Shown here piece by piece: positions 32,440 through 42,486 of a stretch of 64,000 nt of DNA. Position numbers and translations under genes: made by a program. Numbering within the stretch: position 1 is the first letter of the stretch; every line of letters begins with the position of its first letter. Below the pieces are notes generated by a model. It made no database searches. It was given only the letters and a program-made list of their open reading frames with translations, and was not told the DNA's origin. The DNA comes from Nocardioides sp. Soil797 (GTDB taxonomy: Bacteria; Actinomycetota; Actinomycetes; Propionibacteriales; Nocardioidaceae), in the NCBI GenBank assembly GCA_001429555.1, contig LMSR01000011.1, positions 1,462 to 65,461 on the forward strand. Direction: 5' to 3'.

Positions 32440-33507
32440 TCAGACGGTGTCCCACCGGAAGAGCTTCGCGGCGATCGCGGTCAGCACGGCGGCGAAGACC
32501 AGCAGGATCCCCATCGGCACCAGGGCCGCGGCCGGGCCCTCCCCGCGCACCATCACGTCGAGCATCCCGTCATTGAGATGTCGCAGCGGCATGGCCTTGG
32601 AGATCACCTGCAGCCATCCGGGCGCGGAGTCGAGTGGGAAGAAGGATCCGCTGAGGAAGGCCATCGGCAGAACCAGGAAGTTTGCCATGTTGACGGCGCC
32701 CTCGGTGGTCTTCGCCACCGCTCCCGAGAGCAGGCCGACCGCCAGGAAGCAGAGCGTTCCGCACATCACCAACGGCACGGACATCCACCACGATCCGGTT
32801 AGGTTGAGCCCGAAGGCAACGGTGCCCAGGCCCAGGAAGATGGCGGTCTGCACCAGCGCGATGAGCATCGTGGCCACCACGCGCGCCCCGACCACGACGC
32901 CGGTCGGCACCGGCGAGAGCTGGATGCGGCGCAGGAGCTTGGTGGTGCGCCACCCGTTCAGCGTGGCCGCCGCACCAAAGGCCGCACTCATCGCAATTGC
33001 CCAGCCCAGGAGCCCGGGAGTGACGAAGTCGATCATCTGCATCGAGTCGTCCTCGACGCTCTCGGCCTGCAGGCTGAACTTCGGCTCCTGCCCGGTGACG
33101 GCGACGTTGGTCCCGTCGACGAACGCCTGCAGGACTCCGCGAATCGTGGCGGCCTTCACCTGGTCGGTCTGCGTGTAGTGGGCGACCAGCGTGTCGCCGT
33201 CCTGCTCGAGGACCAGGTCGAGGTCGCCCTTGCGGACCTCCGCAATCGCGTCGTCACGGTCAGCGGCATCGACCTGCTCGACGTCGAACGACTCGTCGAA
33301 CGCCTCCTTGGCGTCCTTCGGCAAGCCGTCGATCAGCGCCACCTCACCGACGGACTTGGTCTCGACCGGCGAGCTCTCGGTGTTGTTGAAGATGCCACCG
33401 AAGAGCACCAGGAACATCAGCGGGAAGACGATGGCGAAGAACACCGAGGCCTTGTCACGGACGAAGCCCTTGAGGATTGCGACCGCGATCGCCTTGAAGG
33501 CCTTCAT
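32440..33507 (-). CDS. ABC-2 type exporter permease
   Basis: The 355-residue protein has an N-terminal membrane helix (SVFFAIVFPLMFLVLFGGIF), a ~130-residue extracytoplasmic domain, and five C-terminal membrane helices (about residues 180-345), ending FRWDTV. This is the ABC2_membrane_3 layout used for drug or lipid export. Its ATG overlaps the ATPase gene stop (ATGA). The substrate is unknown. Confidence 0.85.
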   Translation of the reverse strand: MKAFKAIAVAILKGFVRDKASVFFAIVFPLMFLVLFGGIFNNTESSPVETKSVGEVALIDGLPKDAKEAFDESFDVEQVDAADRDDAIAEVRKGDLDLVLEQDGDTLVAHYTQTDQVKAATIRGVLQAFVDGTNVAVTGQEPKFSLQAESVEDDSMQMIDFVTPGLLGWAIAMSAAFGAAATLNGWRTTKLLRRIQLSPVPTGVVVGARVVATMLIALVQTAIFLGLGTVAFGLNLTGSWWMSVPLVMCGTLCFLAVGLLSGAVAKTTEGAVNMANFLVLPMAFLSGSFFPLDSAPGWLQVISKAMPLRHLNDGMLDVMVRGEGPAAALVPMGILLVFAAVLTAIAAKLFRWDTV

Positions 33508-34403
33508 GCTCGGTACTCCCGCCCGGTCACGTCGAGGAACACGTCCTCGAGCGTGGCCGCCTTGACCTGCAGCCCGTCGAGCTGGTCACCGCCGGCCAGA
33601 GCGGTGAGCACGTCAGCAGGTCGACGCGTGGTCAGCACCAGACCGGCGGCCTCCTCGCTGGCGTCGTCGACGCCGGCGATGCGACCGGCTTCCGCGACGG
33701 ACAGCTGGGCATCCGCGATCGTGATCCGTACGGGCGCATCCAGCCCCCTGATCAGCTCGGCAGGCGAGCCCAGCTTCAGGATCTTGCCGTGGTCCATGAT
33801 CGCGACCCGGTCGCACAGCACCTCGGCCTCATCCATGTAGTGCGTGGTCAGGATGACCGTGCGACCGTCGTCGTTGAGGCCGGAGAGCAGGTCCCAGAGG
33901 TTGCGCCTGGCCTGGGGGTCAAGTGCCGCCGTGGGCTCGTCCAGGAACACCACCTCGGGGTCGTGCACGAGGGCGCAGGCGATGGCCAGGCGTTGGGCCT
34001 GGCCCCCCGAGAGCTTCTCCGCGGCCACGCCAGCCTTCTCGGTCAGCCCGACGCGTTCGAGCCACTCGTCGCCACGCGCGGTGGAGACGCCGTACATCGA
34101 GGCGAAGGTGTGGATCTGCTCGCGGGCGTCGAGGCGCTCGAAGAAGGCCGAGGCCTGGAGCTGGACGCCGATACGCGGCAGGAGACCGGAATTGCGAGGC
34201 CACGGGACCTCGCCGAGCAGACGCACCGACCCGGAAGCCGGCTTGCGCAGTCCCTCGATGAGCTCGAGGGTGGTCGTCTTGCCGGCCCCGTTCGGTCCGA
34301 GGATCCCGAAGAACTCCCCTTCGCCGACCTCGAAGCTGATGCCGTCGACGGCCCGGAAGTCGCCGTAGGCCATCACCAGCTCTGCGACGTCGACAGCCCC
34401 CAT
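33504..34403 (-). CDS. ABC transporter ATP-binding protein (exporter)
   Basis: The 299-residue protein has Walker A GPNGAGKTTT, Q loop VQLQASA, signature LSGGQAQRLAIA, Walker B VVFLDEPTAALD and the switch His in ILTTHYMDEAE, plus a C-terminal domain ending KAATLEDVFLDVTGREYR, typical of DrrA/NodI-type exporters. The ATG at 34,403 fits the usual N-terminus. It is coupled to the permease at 32,440 and the pair forms a multidrug- or lipid-type exporter. Confidence 0.9.
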   Translation of the reverse strand: MGAVDVAELVMAYGDFRAVDGISFEVGEGEFFGILGPNGAGKTTTLELIEGLRKPASGSVRLLGEVPWPRNSGLLPRIGVQLQASAFFERLDAREQIHTFASMYGVSTARGDEWLERVGLTEKAGVAAEKLSGGQAQRLAIACALVHDPEVVFLDEPTAALDPQARRNLWDLLSGLNDDGRTVILTTHYMDEAEVLCDRVAIMDHGKILKLGSPAELIRGLDAPVRITIADAQLSVAEAGRIAGVDDASEEAAGLVLTTRRPADVLTALAGGDQLDGLQVKAATLEDVFLDVTGREYRA

Positions 34404-34424
34404 GCCTGGGCACGCTATCGGAAA

Positions 34425-34452
34425 CGGGCCCACCTCCGAGGAGATGGGCCCG
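34425..34452 (-). terminator. Hairpin terminator after the alkaline phosphatase gene
   Basis: CGGGCCCACCTCC pairs with GGAGATGGGCCCG with one mismatch; on the minus strand the stem is followed by GTTTCC. It lies 14 bases past the phosphatase stop and 22 bases before the ABC ATPase start. Confidence 0.6.
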
Positions 34453-34465
34453 CATGTTGCGTTGT

Positions 34466-36157
34466 TCAGCGCTTGTTCCGGATCTTCACCTGGTAGGTCT
34501 TGGTGGTGCTCTTGCCGCCGACGGTCGCCTTGATCGTCACGTTGGCCTTCCCGTTCTTGATCTTCTTCGTGTTGACCTTGAGCGTGGGGTTCTTGCCGGT
34601 CTGCTTGCCGTCCTTGGCGTTGCTGGCCAGGGTCTTGCCGTTGCGCACCAGCTTGATCACCGTCTTGGCATCGGCAGTGTCGAGCTTGATCCTGACCGTT
34701 GCCTTCCCCGCGAGCTTCGAGCCGTTCTTGATGTTGGCGCCAAGGATCTTGGCGGCCGCGACCGGCGGCTGGTAGCCCTCGAAGGCCGAGCGGATCGTGA
34801 AGTAGGTGTCGGTCTGGTCGGTCAGGCCGGACACGTTCGCAGCGCCCGGTCCGTAGGCCGCGATCCGCACCTGCGAGCCGGTGTGCGACTGCGAACCGGG
34901 TGTCTCCGAGGTGGCGTAGTTGACCGTCATGGGCTGACCGTCCGCGGTGATCAGGTTGGTGGTCAGGCCGGGGGTCTGCTGGTTGGCCTCGACGATCTGC
35001 GAGGTGTGCGCGTGGTCTGCGGTGACGATGACCAGCGTGTTGCCGTCCTTCTTCGCGAACTCGAGAGCAGCCTGGGTGGCCTCGTCGAGGTCCACGGTCT
35101 CACCGATCTGGCCGCATGCGTTGGCCGCGTGGTCCTCCTTGTCGATCGAGGCACCCTCGACCTGCAGGAAGAAGCCGTTGTCGTTGTCGAGCAGGTCGAT
35201 CGCCTTCGAGGTCATGTCGGCCAGGGACGGCTGGGTGTCCGGCCGGTCGGCGTTCTCGGTGCACTCGACCGGTTCACCGGTGCCGCCCTTCTGGGCGATC
35301 GGGCCGGTGTAGCGCACCGGCAGGTTGCCCTCGGCGAACAGGCCGAGCAGTGGCGCGTCCTGGTCGGCCGTGCTCACCGCAGCCAGGTCGTCCTTGTTCT
35401 CGACGATGTTGTAGCCGCGCTCCTCCGCCTGCTCCTGCAGCGTCTTGCCGGCGTAGTCACCGCCCGTTGCGGTCTCCTGGAACGTCTTGGAGCCACCGCC
35501 GAGAGTGACGTCGGGACGGGTCTCGATCAGTTGCTCGGTGATGGAACCCGGGCCGCCGGCCTCGAGCGTCTCGTCGGGGCAGTTGGCGGCAGTGGCCACC
35601 GGGCCGTAGCACTTGCGGGCACTGATGTGGGACACCTGAACCGCGGGGGTCGCGTCCTGGAGCTCGGAGGTGGTCACGTCTCCGGTCTTGAGGCCGCGCT
35701 CCTTGGCCCACTCGAGCAGCGTCTCCTGCGGCTCACCGAACGTGTCGACGGAGATCGCATTGTCGTAGGTCTTGGTGCCGGTCGCCCAGGCCGAGCCCGT
35801 GGCCGCCGAGTCAGGGACGTAGTCCGGCTTCTCGGTGCCCTTCTGCAGGGAGTACGTCGTGTAGCTGCCGGTGACCGGAAGCGCGTCGATGCCCTCGAAC
35901 TGCCCGGCCGCACCCTTGGCGTAGTTCCGGGCCACGGTGATCTCGGAGTCCCCCATGCCGTCGCCGATCAGCAGGATGACGTTCTTCGCCTTGGCCTCCT
36001 TGGCCTCGGCCTTGAGCATCGCGGTCTTGTCGCCGCTGTTGCGCTGGGCGGCTCCGTGCTCGCCCAGTCCGGTGTCTGCCGCATGGGTCGCGGTTGCACC
36101 GAGGGCCAACGCACCGAGCGCCAGCGGGATCATGAGACGCCGAGTGGGCAGTCGCAT
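34466..36157 (-). CDS. Secreted alkaline phosphatase (PhoA-type) with C-terminal Ig-like domain
   Basis: The 563-residue protein has a signal peptide ([20 protein letters not shown]), metal site [20 protein letters not shown], nucleophile Ser region [19 protein letters not shown] near residues 115-135, and further metal ligands in [25 protein letters not shown] and SQSHTGSQV. The last ~95 residues form a Lys-rich beta domain ([20 protein letters not shown]) that may attach it to the wall. It should release phosphate from extracellular phosphomonoesters. The 171 bases upstream carry no recognisable Pho box by eye. Confidence 0.9.
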   Translation of the reverse strand: MRLPTRRLMIPLALGALALGATATHAADTGLGEHGAAQRNSGDKTAMLKAEAKEAKAKNVILLIGDGMGDSEITVARNYAKGAAGQFEGIDALPVTGSYTTYSLQKGTEKPDYVPDSAATGSAWATGTKTYDNAISVDTFGEPQETLLEWAKERGLKTGDVTTSELQDATPAVQVSHISARKCYGPVATAANCPDETLEAGGPGSITEQLIETRPDVTLGGGSKTFQETATGGDYAGKTLQEQAEERGYNIVENKDDLAAVSTADQDAPLLGLFAEGNLPVRYTGPIAQKGGTGEPVECTENADRPDTQPSLADMTSKAIDLLDNDNGFFLQVEGASIDKEDHAANACGQIGETVDLDEATQAALEFAKKDGNTLVIVTADHAHTSQIVEANQQTPGLTTNLITADGQPMTVNYATSETPGSQSHTGSQVRIAAYGPGAANVSGLTDQTDTYFTIRSAFEGYQPPVAAAKILGANIKNGSKLAGKATVRIKLDTADAKTVIKLVRNGKTLASNAKDGKQTGKNPTLKVNTKKIKNGKANVTIKATVGGKSTTKTYQVKIRNKR

Positions 36158-36328
36158 CGGGAATTACCTCCGGGGGACGTGTGCACAGCACGCTGCTGCG
36201 CACACGTCAGGCAACCGGAGCCTCTCGACCGGAGGGCATCTCCCGTGCGACGACGAGGTGAAGTCTCCCCCGGTTTCGGACATGACGGTGTCCTCGCCCC
36301 CGACCGGGGACCGACGGTGCCGCGAAGC

Positions 36329-39300
36329 TCAGTTCGTGGCCAACAGCCCCCGCACGACGCGGAGCCCCACCGACAACCGAGCCAGGTCTGCGTCATCGTC
36401 GGAGCAGATCTCCTCGAGCGTCGTCACGGCACGGGAGACCACGACCTCGTCGTCGTCCTCCCAGGCGGCGACCCTCGCCAGCACCGCGTCGTCCGGTGAG
36501 GTCGTCGAGAGCACCTGTGAGGTGAGCTGGGTGTGCACGGCGTGCAGGTCGTCACGCAGGGCGGCCCTGGCCATGGTCTGCCAACGGTCATCTCGCGGCA
36601 GGGCGAGAATTCGCGACACCAGCGACGGAATGCCGAGTCGTTCACCGAGCGCGAAGTGGACCCGGGCGACCTCGAAGGCATCCAGTCCCTCGCGCGCCGA
36701 GTTCTCGACGATGCCCAGGAGCATGTACGCCGGCGGCAGCACCGCGACCCGGACGGCCAGGTCCTCCGGAACGCCCTTCTCGACGAGGTTGTCGCGTCGC
36801 GCCTCGAAGGCGTCGAGCTCGCGCCCGGTCATCAGGGTCGGCAGCTCCGCCATCACCTTCTGGGTCGGCACCGAGAAGAAGTCGACGGTGCCCTCGCTGT
36901 CGAGGGGAGGACGGCGGTTGCTGACCAACCAACGCGAGGCGCGTTCGACGAGGGTGCGCATCTCGATGCGGATCCGGGTCTGGACTTCGGCCGGCAGTTT
37001 GTTGTCGTAGGCGGCCAGCTCTTCGCGCAGGGCCAGGGATCCGAAGATCTCTCGTGCCACGAAGTTGGCACGGGTGAGCTCGGCCGCGGTGGCCCCGGTC
37101 TCTCCGGCGAGCCGCGGCCAGAACGTCATGCCCGCGCCGTTGACCAGGTCGTTGACGACCTGGGTCACGATGATCTCGCGACGCAACGGGTGTGACTCCA
37201 TCTGGTTGCGATAACCCTGTCGCATCGGCTGCGGGAAGTAGTTGAACAGGTCGATCCGCAGATAGGGGTCGTCGGGCAGGTCGGAGGCGAGCAGCTCGTC
37301 GGCGAGCACGATCTTGGTCCAGGCCATCAGCACGCACAGCTCCGGCAGTCGCAGGCCCTCGCCGCGGTCGAGTCGGCGACGTACCTCCCGACTGGTCGGC
37401 AACGCCTCGAGCTCGCGGTTGAGCACTCCCCTGCGCTCGAGGTTCTTCATCCAGTCCTCGTGCACGTGGAGCAGCGGACCCGCATTGGCCACCGCGTTGG
37501 TCAGGGCCAGGTTCTGCTCGTAGTTGTCGCGCAGCACCAGGGCGGCGACCTCGTCGGTCATGCTGGCCAACAGCTCGTTGCGCTGCTTGGTGGTCAGGTC
37601 GCCGTCGCGCACGACTCCGTCGAGCAGGATCTTGATGTTGACCTCGTGGTCGGAGGTGTCCACGCCGGCGGAGTTGTCGATGAAGTCGGTGTTCATCCGC
37701 CCGCCACCCTCGACGTACTCGATGCGACCGCGCTGGGTGAACCCCAGGTTGCCGCCCTCGCCGACGCAGCGCACCCGCAGGTCGTCGCCGTTGACCCGGA
37801 TCGCGTCGTTGGACTTGTCACCGGCGTCGGCGTCGCTCTCGTCGGAGCCCTTCACGTAGGTGCCGATGCCGCCGTTCCAGAGCAGGTCGACGGGTGACCT
37901 GAGGATCGCCTGCATCAGCTCCGCGGGAGACATCGAGGTGGTCGCCGCGTCGATGTCGAGCACCTCGCAGATCTGCGGGCTGAGCGGGATCGACTTCAGC
38001 GACCGCGGGAAGACGCCACCGCCCTCCGAGATCAGGTCGCGGTCGTAGTCCTGCCACGACGACCGCGGGAGGTCGAAGAGCCGGCGCCGCTCGGCGTACG
38101 ACGACGCGGCGTCGGGAGTGGGGTCCAGGAAGATGTCGCGGTGGTCGAAGGCCGCGACGAGTCGCGTGTGCTCGGAGCACAGCAGCCCGTTGCCGAAGAC
38201 GTCGCCCGACATGTCGCCGATGCCGACCGCGGTGAAGTCCTCGGCCTGGCAGTCGATGCCCATCTCGCGGAAGTGGCGCTGCACCGAGACCCAGGCTCCC
38301 TTGGCGGTGATGCCCATGCCCTTGTGGTCGTAGCCCACGGAGCCCCCCGACGCGAACGCGTCACCGAGCCAGAAGCCGTAGTCCTGGGCGACCCCGTTGG
38401 CGATGTCGGAGAACGACGCGGTGCCCTTGTCGGCGGCCACCACCAGGTAGGAGTCATCGGCATCGTGGCGTACGACGTCGACGGGCGGAACCGTCTCGCC
38501 GTCGACGAGGTTGTCGGTGATGTCGAGCATCCCCGAGATGAAGGTCTTGTAGCACGCCTTGCCCTCGGCCAACCACGCCTCACGATCCGACGGGTCGGGC
38601 AGCTGCTTGCAGAAGAACCCACCCTTCGACCCGACCGGCACGATCACGGTGTTCTTCACCATCTGGGCCTTGACCAGACCGAGCACCTCAGTGCGGAAGT
38701 CGTCGCGTCGGTCGGACCAGCGCAGGCCACCGCGGGCCACCGCTCCGTAGCGCAGGTGGACACCCTCGACCCGTGGGGAGTAGACGAAGATCTCGAACTT
38801 CGGCCGCGGTTCGGGCAGCTCGGGGATCACCGAGGGCCGCAGCTTGAACGAGATGTAGGGCTTGGCCCCGCCGTCCTGGAAGTAGTTGGTGCGCACGGTG
38901 GCTTCGATGATCGTGCGGTAGGAGCGAAGGATCCGGTCGTGGTCGAGGCTCGCCACGTCGTCGAGGGCCCGGGCGATGCGCTCCAGGACCTGTTCCGCGT
39001 CACCGTTCCCGGACGGGTCGAAACGCGCCTCGAAGAACTCCACCAGCAGCCGGGTGATGTCGACGTTCTGGAGCAGCGCGTCCTCGATGTAGTCCTGCGC
39101 GAACGGAGTCCCGCCCTGGCGCATGTATTTCGCGATCGCACGCAGCAGGGTGGCCTGGCGCCACTCGAGCCCGGCCGCGAGGACCAATGCGTTGAACCCG
39201 TCGATCTCGTTGCGGCCCTCCCAGATCGCCCGGATGGTGTCCTGGAAGAGTTCCCGTGCCCCAGCAGGGAGATCGCGCCCGTAGTCGAGCCCGAACTCGT

Positions 39301-41158
39301 AGATGAACGTGGGGCGGTCGAGGTGCTCGAGGGCGTAGGGACGTTCGTCGACCACGTCGACACCCATCGAGCTCAGCATCGGCAGGATCTGGCTCAGCGA
39401 CAACGGGGCGCCGATCCGGTAGACCTTGAGCCGGGCCTCCCCACGGCCGGCGTCGATGGGCTCGTAGAGCGACAGGTCGATGCCTTCGTCGCCCTCGATC
39501 GCCTCGAGACGACCGAGGTCGACCGCACCGGTGCGGGCGGAGAAGTCTTCCTTGTAGGCCTCGGGGAAGGACTCCACGTAGTCCCGGCTCAGCCGGGCCC
39601 CGGTCTCCTCACCGTGCTCGTTGACCACGGCCGAGGTGAAGTCGTCGTGCCAGGAGCGGGCGGCCTCGACCAGCTCACGCTCCAGGTCGGCGGCGTCGAT
39701 GTCGTCGATCACCTCGCCGGCCGGGGGACGTACGACGAAGTGCACGCGCGCCATGTTGGACTCGCTGACGCGGACCGTGAACTCCACGCTCTGGCCGTGG
39801 AGGCGCTCGCGCAGGATCTCGGCGATCCTCTGGCGGACCGTCGTGTTGTAGCGGTCGCGCGGGAGGTAGACCAGGCAGGAGAGATAACGGCCGTAGGTGT
39901 CCCGGCGGACGAAGAGTCGCAGCTGGCGACGCTCGCGGGTGTACATCACCGACTCGGCGATCTGGCTCAGCTGGTCGACCGGGGTCTGGAAGAGCTCGTC
40001 GCGCGGGTAGTTCTCCAGGGTGTCCATCAGCGCCTTGCCGGCGTGGCTGTGCGGCTCGAAGCCGACCCGCTCCATGACCTGTGAGGCCTTCTCCCGCAAC
40101 AGCGGAATGCGGGTGAGCGACTCGGTGTAGGCGGCACTCGAGAAGAGGCCCAGGAACCGACGCTCGCCGACCACCTCGCCGGCCTCGTCGAACACCTTGA
40201 CCCCGACGTAGTCGAGGTACGCGTCGCGGTGCACGGTGGCGCGGGAGTTGGCCTTGGCCAGCACCAGCAGCACCTTCTCGCGGGCCTTTGCCTTGACCGG
40301 CTCGGGCAGGCGAGCGAGGCCGCTCGAGAGGTCAGGGTCGGAGCGCAGGATCCCGAAACCCGTGCCGGGCACGGCACGGAGCACGTCCTCCCCGTCGACC
40401 TCCTCGAGGCGGTATTCGCGGTAACCGAGGAAGGTGAAGTGGTCGTCGCCCAGCCATGCCAGCAGGTCGCGACCCTGCTGCAACTCGGCCTCGGGGATCG
40501 GCGGCGGGTTCTCGGCCAGGTCGGCCACGATCTCGTCGATCTTGTCGTGCATGCGCTGCCAGTCCTCGACTGCCTCGCGCACGTCGCGCAGCACCCTCTG
40601 CAGGGCCGCCTCGATCTCGGTGTGGTCGTCATCCTCGGGGATCCGGTCGATCTCGACGTGCATCCACGACTCGCGCACCGACTCGTCGCGCCCGTCGGAG
40701 GCGGTGCCGTCCTCGGCGACCGTGACCTCCTGCAGCTCACCGGTGATGCTGCGCACCACGTCGAAGTGCGGGTGGACGATCACGTGCAGGTTGCGCTGCT
40801 GCTCGGCCAACGCCATTGTGATCGAGTCGACCAGGAACGGCATGTCGTCGGTGACCACCTCCACGACCGAGTGGGCGTTGGCAGACCAACCGTGCTCCTG
40901 CACCGTCGGGGTGAACACCCGGACGTTGGCCGTGCCCTGGGGGCGCACCTCCGCCAAGCGCCAGTGACTGGTCAGCGCTCCGTAGAGGTCGACGTCGGAA
41001 CGGTCGACGACGTCCTCGGGCGCCACGTGCCGGTAGTAGGCCTTGAGCATCCCGGCAACGAGGGTCAGCGGCGGTCCGCCGGTGCCCTTTCGGTGCGCTG
41101 CCAGGTCGGTGGCCTTGGCGATCAGGGCGGTCTTGTTGTCATCGAGGCTGTTCGACAC
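36329..41158 (-). CDS. NAD-specific glutamate dehydrogenase, large (about 180 kDa) type
   Basis: The protein has about 1,609 residues. The long N-terminal region (ACT-like domains, HSVVEVVTDDMPFLVDSITM) precedes a catalytic core with RGGLRWSDRRDDFRTEVLG, VIVPVGSKGGF and DMSGDVFGNGLL around residues 805-960, and a helical C-terminal domain. It converts glutamate to 2-oxoglutarate with NAD and is commonly hexameric and allosteric. TATGGT lies 7 nt before GTG 41,158, pointing to a leaderless start (VSNSLDDNK); ATG at 41,170 overlaps that box and would add 4 residues. It works downstream of PruA at 42,487 in proline and glutamate catabolism. Confidence 0.95.
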   Translation of the reverse strand: MSNSLDDNKTALIAKATDLAAHRKGTGGPPLTLVAGMLKAYYRHVAPEDVVDRSDVDLYGALTSHWRLAEVRPQGTANVRVFTPTVQEHGWSANAHSVVEVVTDDMPFLVDSITMALAEQQRNLHVIVHPHFDVVRSITGELQEVTVAEDGTASDGRDESVRESWMHVEIDRIPEDDDHTEIEAALQRVLRDVREAVEDWQRMHDKIDEIVADLAENPPPIPEAELQQGRDLLAWLGDDHFTFLGYREYRLEEVDGEDVLRAVPGTGFGILRSDPDLSSGLARLPEPVKAKAREKVLLVLAKANSRATVHRDAYLDYVGVKVFDEAGEVVGERRFLGLFSSAAYTESLTRIPLLREKASQVMERVGFEPHSHAGKALMDTLENYPRDELFQTPVDQLSQIAESVMYTRERRQLRLFVRRDTYGRYLSCLVYLPRDRYNTTVRQRIAEILRERLHGQSVEFTVRVSESNMARVHFVVRPPAGEVIDDIDAADLERELVEAARSWHDDFTSAVVNEHGEETGARLSRDYVESFPEAYKEDFSARTGAVDLGRLEAIEGDEGIDLSLYEPIDAGRGEARLKVYRIGAPLSLSQILPMLSSMGVDVVDERPYALEHLDRPTFIYEFGLDYGRDLPAGARELFQDTIRAIWEGRNEIDGFNALVLAAGLEWRQATLLRAIAKYMRQGGTPFAQDYIEDALLQNVDITRLLVEFFEARFDPSGNGDAEQVLERIARALDDVASLDHDRILRSYRTIIEATVRTNYFQDGGAKPYISFKLRPSVIPELPEPRPKFEIFVYSPRVEGVHLRYGAVARGGLRWSDRRDDFRTEVLGLVKAQMVKNTVIVPVGSKGGFFCKQLPDPSDREAWLAEGKACYKTFISGMLDITDNLVDGETVPPVDVVRHDADDSYLVVAADKGTASFSDIANGVAQDYGFWLGDAFASGGSVGYDHKGMGITAKGAWVSVQRHFREMGIDCQAEDFTAVGIGDMSGDVFGNGLLCSEHTRLVAAFDHRDIFLDPTPDAASSYAERRRLFDLPRSSWQDYDRDLISEGGGVFPRSLKSIPLSPQICEVLDIDAATTSMSPAELMQAILRSPVDLLWNGGIGTYVKGSDESDADAGDKSNDAIRVNGDDLRVRCVGEGGNLGFTQRGRIEYVEGGGRMNTDFIDNSAGVDTSDHEVNIKILLDGVVRDGDLTTKQRNELLASMTDEVAALVLRDNYEQNLALTNAVANAGPLLHVHEDWMKNLERRGVLNRELEALPTSREVRRRLDRGEGLRLPELCVLMAWTKIVLADELLASDLPDDPYLRIDLFNYFPQPMRQGYRNQMESHPLRREIIVTQVVNDLVNGAGMTFWPRLAGETGATAAELTRANFVAREIFGSLALREELAAYDNKLPAEVQTRIRIEMRTLVERASRWLVSNRRPPLDSEGTVDFFSVPTQKVMAELPTLMTGRELDAFEARRDNLVEKGVPEDLAVRVAVLPPAYMLLGIVENSAREGLDAFEVARVHFALGERLGIPSLVSRILALPRDDRWQTMARAALRDDLHAVHTQLTSQVLSTTSPDDAVLARVAAWEDDDEVVVSRAVTTLEEICSDDDADLARLSVGLRVVRGLLATN

Positions 41159-41269
41159 GACTCCGACCATAGGCGTGGTCGAGTGTGACCGACAACACGG
41201 GGGCACGACGCTCCGGTAACTTGTCCCGAACGTTAGGTGGCGCGACCCCGAGAAGACATGATGAGGCAC

Positions 41270-41740
41270 ATGAAGATCACACATTCCGTCAGGTACGACG
41301 CCCCCGTTGCGGAGGTCTACTCGATGCTCACGGACCCCGCATTCCGGGAGAAGGCGTCGTGGGCCCAGGACACCACCGAGGTCTCGGTGACGGTCGAGGG
41401 AGGCAACGTCTCCATCGACATGGTCCAACCCAACAAGGACATCCCCAGCTTCGCCAAGGCGATCGCCGGTGAGTCCAGCCGGGCCATCCAGGAGGAAGCC
41501 TGGACCGACGGTGAGCGTGCCGACTTCTCCGTCACCATTCCCGGCAAGCCGGGCAGCATCTCCGGCGCCCGCAAGCTGGTCGCCGACGGAACCGGCACCC
41601 TCGACACCTTCGAGGGCGAGGCCAAGGTCAAGGTGCCCCTGGTCGGCGGCAAGATCGAGAAGCTCATCGCCGACAAGCTCAAGGACGGCTGGAACATCGA
41701 ACACACCGTGGGCACCGCATGGCTGGGAGGCGCGCGATGA
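41270..41740 (+). CDS. DUF2505 protein (START/SRPBCC-like)
   Basis: The 156-residue protein starts MKITHSVRYDAPVAEVYSML and has the DUF2505 pattern DPAFREK, SFAKAIAGES, EAWTDGERADFSVTIPGKPG and GGKIEKLIADKL. The fold is related to lipid- or polyketide-binding SRPBCC proteins; the ligand is unknown. An ATG at 41,258 is an alternative start. It is divergent from the glutamate dehydrogenase and coupled to a second DUF2505 gene. Confidence 0.8.
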   Translation: MKITHSVRYDAPVAEVYSMLTDPAFREKASWAQDTTEVSVTVEGGNVSIDMVQPNKDIPSFAKAIAGESSRAIQEEAWTDGERADFSVTIPGKPGSISGARKLVADGTGTLDTFEGEAKVKVPLVGGKIEKLIADKLKDGWNIEHTVGTAWLGGAR

Positions 41741-42228
41741 AGCAGATCAAGCACGAGCTGTCCTACCCCGGAGCGACCGTCGACGACGTGGTCGCGATGA
41801 TCTCCGACCCCGCGTTCCGCGAGAGGGTCGCCGACCACCAGGGCGTCGTACGCAAGAAGGTCTCGGTGGACGGCGAGGTGCCGGCCAAGACGATCTCGGT
41901 CGAGTTGGTGCACGGCACCGACCGGGTTCCGTCCTTCGCGCGCAAGTTCGTCGGTGACGAGATCCCGATCGTGCAGGTCGAGAAGTGGAGCACCGACACC
42001 GCCGCCTCGGTCGAGGTGACCATCCCGGGCAAGCCCGGGGAGATGGTCGGCGAGGCACGCATCGAACAGCGTGGCGACGCGGTCGTGGAGACCTACGACC
42101 TCGCGGTGAAGGTCAAGATCCCGCTCGTCGGCGGCAAGATCGAGGACCTGATCGCCGGTCTCCTGGTCAAGGCATTCAAGGCCGAGAACAAGGTCGGGAT
42201 CAAGTGGTTGGAGGGCGACCGGGGCTGA
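41737..42228 (+). CDS. DUF2505 protein, tandem paralogue
   Basis: The 163-residue protein starts MKQIKHELSYPGATVDDVVA and repeats the family pattern (DPAFRERVADHQ, SFARKFVGDEIP, VEVTIPGKPGEM, GGKIEDLIAGLL). It is clearly related to the preceding protein and overlaps it by 4 bases (ATGA), indicating local duplication and co-translation. The two may form a heterodimer. Its 3-prime end overlaps the convergent small membrane protein gene by 29 bases. Confidence 0.8.
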   Translation: MKQIKHELSYPGATVDDVVAMISDPAFRERVADHQGVVRKKVSVDGEVPAKTISVELVHGTDRVPSFARKFVGDEIPIVQVEKWSTDTAASVEVTIPGKPGEMVGEARIEQRGDAVVETYDLAVKVKIPLVGGKIEDLIAGLLVKAFKAENKVGIKWLEGDRG

Positions 42229-42439
42229 CTCCGGTGTCGGCGCCCGGCTCCTTCGCCTCGCGCGCGGTGGGGCGGGCGCCGTCGTCGTCCTCGGCCAGGT
42301 CGCGTCGTCGTACGACGAAGACCACCAGGCCCAGCACCAGGAACGGGCCGAACGCGATGGCCAGGACCAGGTAGTTCTCGTAGGCGTGCAGCTGGCCCAT
42401 GTGCTGGGCGAGCGGCGCGAGGACGAGTGACGTGGTCAT
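42200..42439 (-). CDS. Small single-pass membrane protein
   Basis: The 79-residue protein has one strong membrane helix (NYLVLAIAFGPFLVLGLVVF) followed by RRRD and an acidic, disordered tail (cytoplasmic by the positive-inside rule). Its size and layout resemble small actinobacterial membrane proteins of unknown role. It overlaps the convergent DUF2505 gene by 29 bases and follows PruA-gene sequence on the same strand after 47 bases. Confidence 0.6.
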   Translation of the reverse strand: MTTSLVLAPLAQHMGQLHAYENYLVLAIAFGPFLVLGLVVFVVRRRDLAEDDDGARPTAREAKEPGADTGVSPGRPPTT

Positions 42440-42486
42440 GACGGCTCCAGTGTCCCACTGGAGCCGTCACGACCCGGACGCGGGGA

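Noticed and set aside
34454..36499. 681-residue open frame on the plus strand opposite the alkaline phosphatase
   Set aside because: It is the antisense shadow of a gene with clear catalytic motifs, and its translation is low-complexity Leu/Val/Gly/Arg without domains.
41170..41704. 178-residue N-terminal extension of the glutamate dehydrogenase
   Set aside because: It is antisense to the DUF2505 gene and low-complexity; the family start and a TATGGT box place the start at 41,158-41,170.
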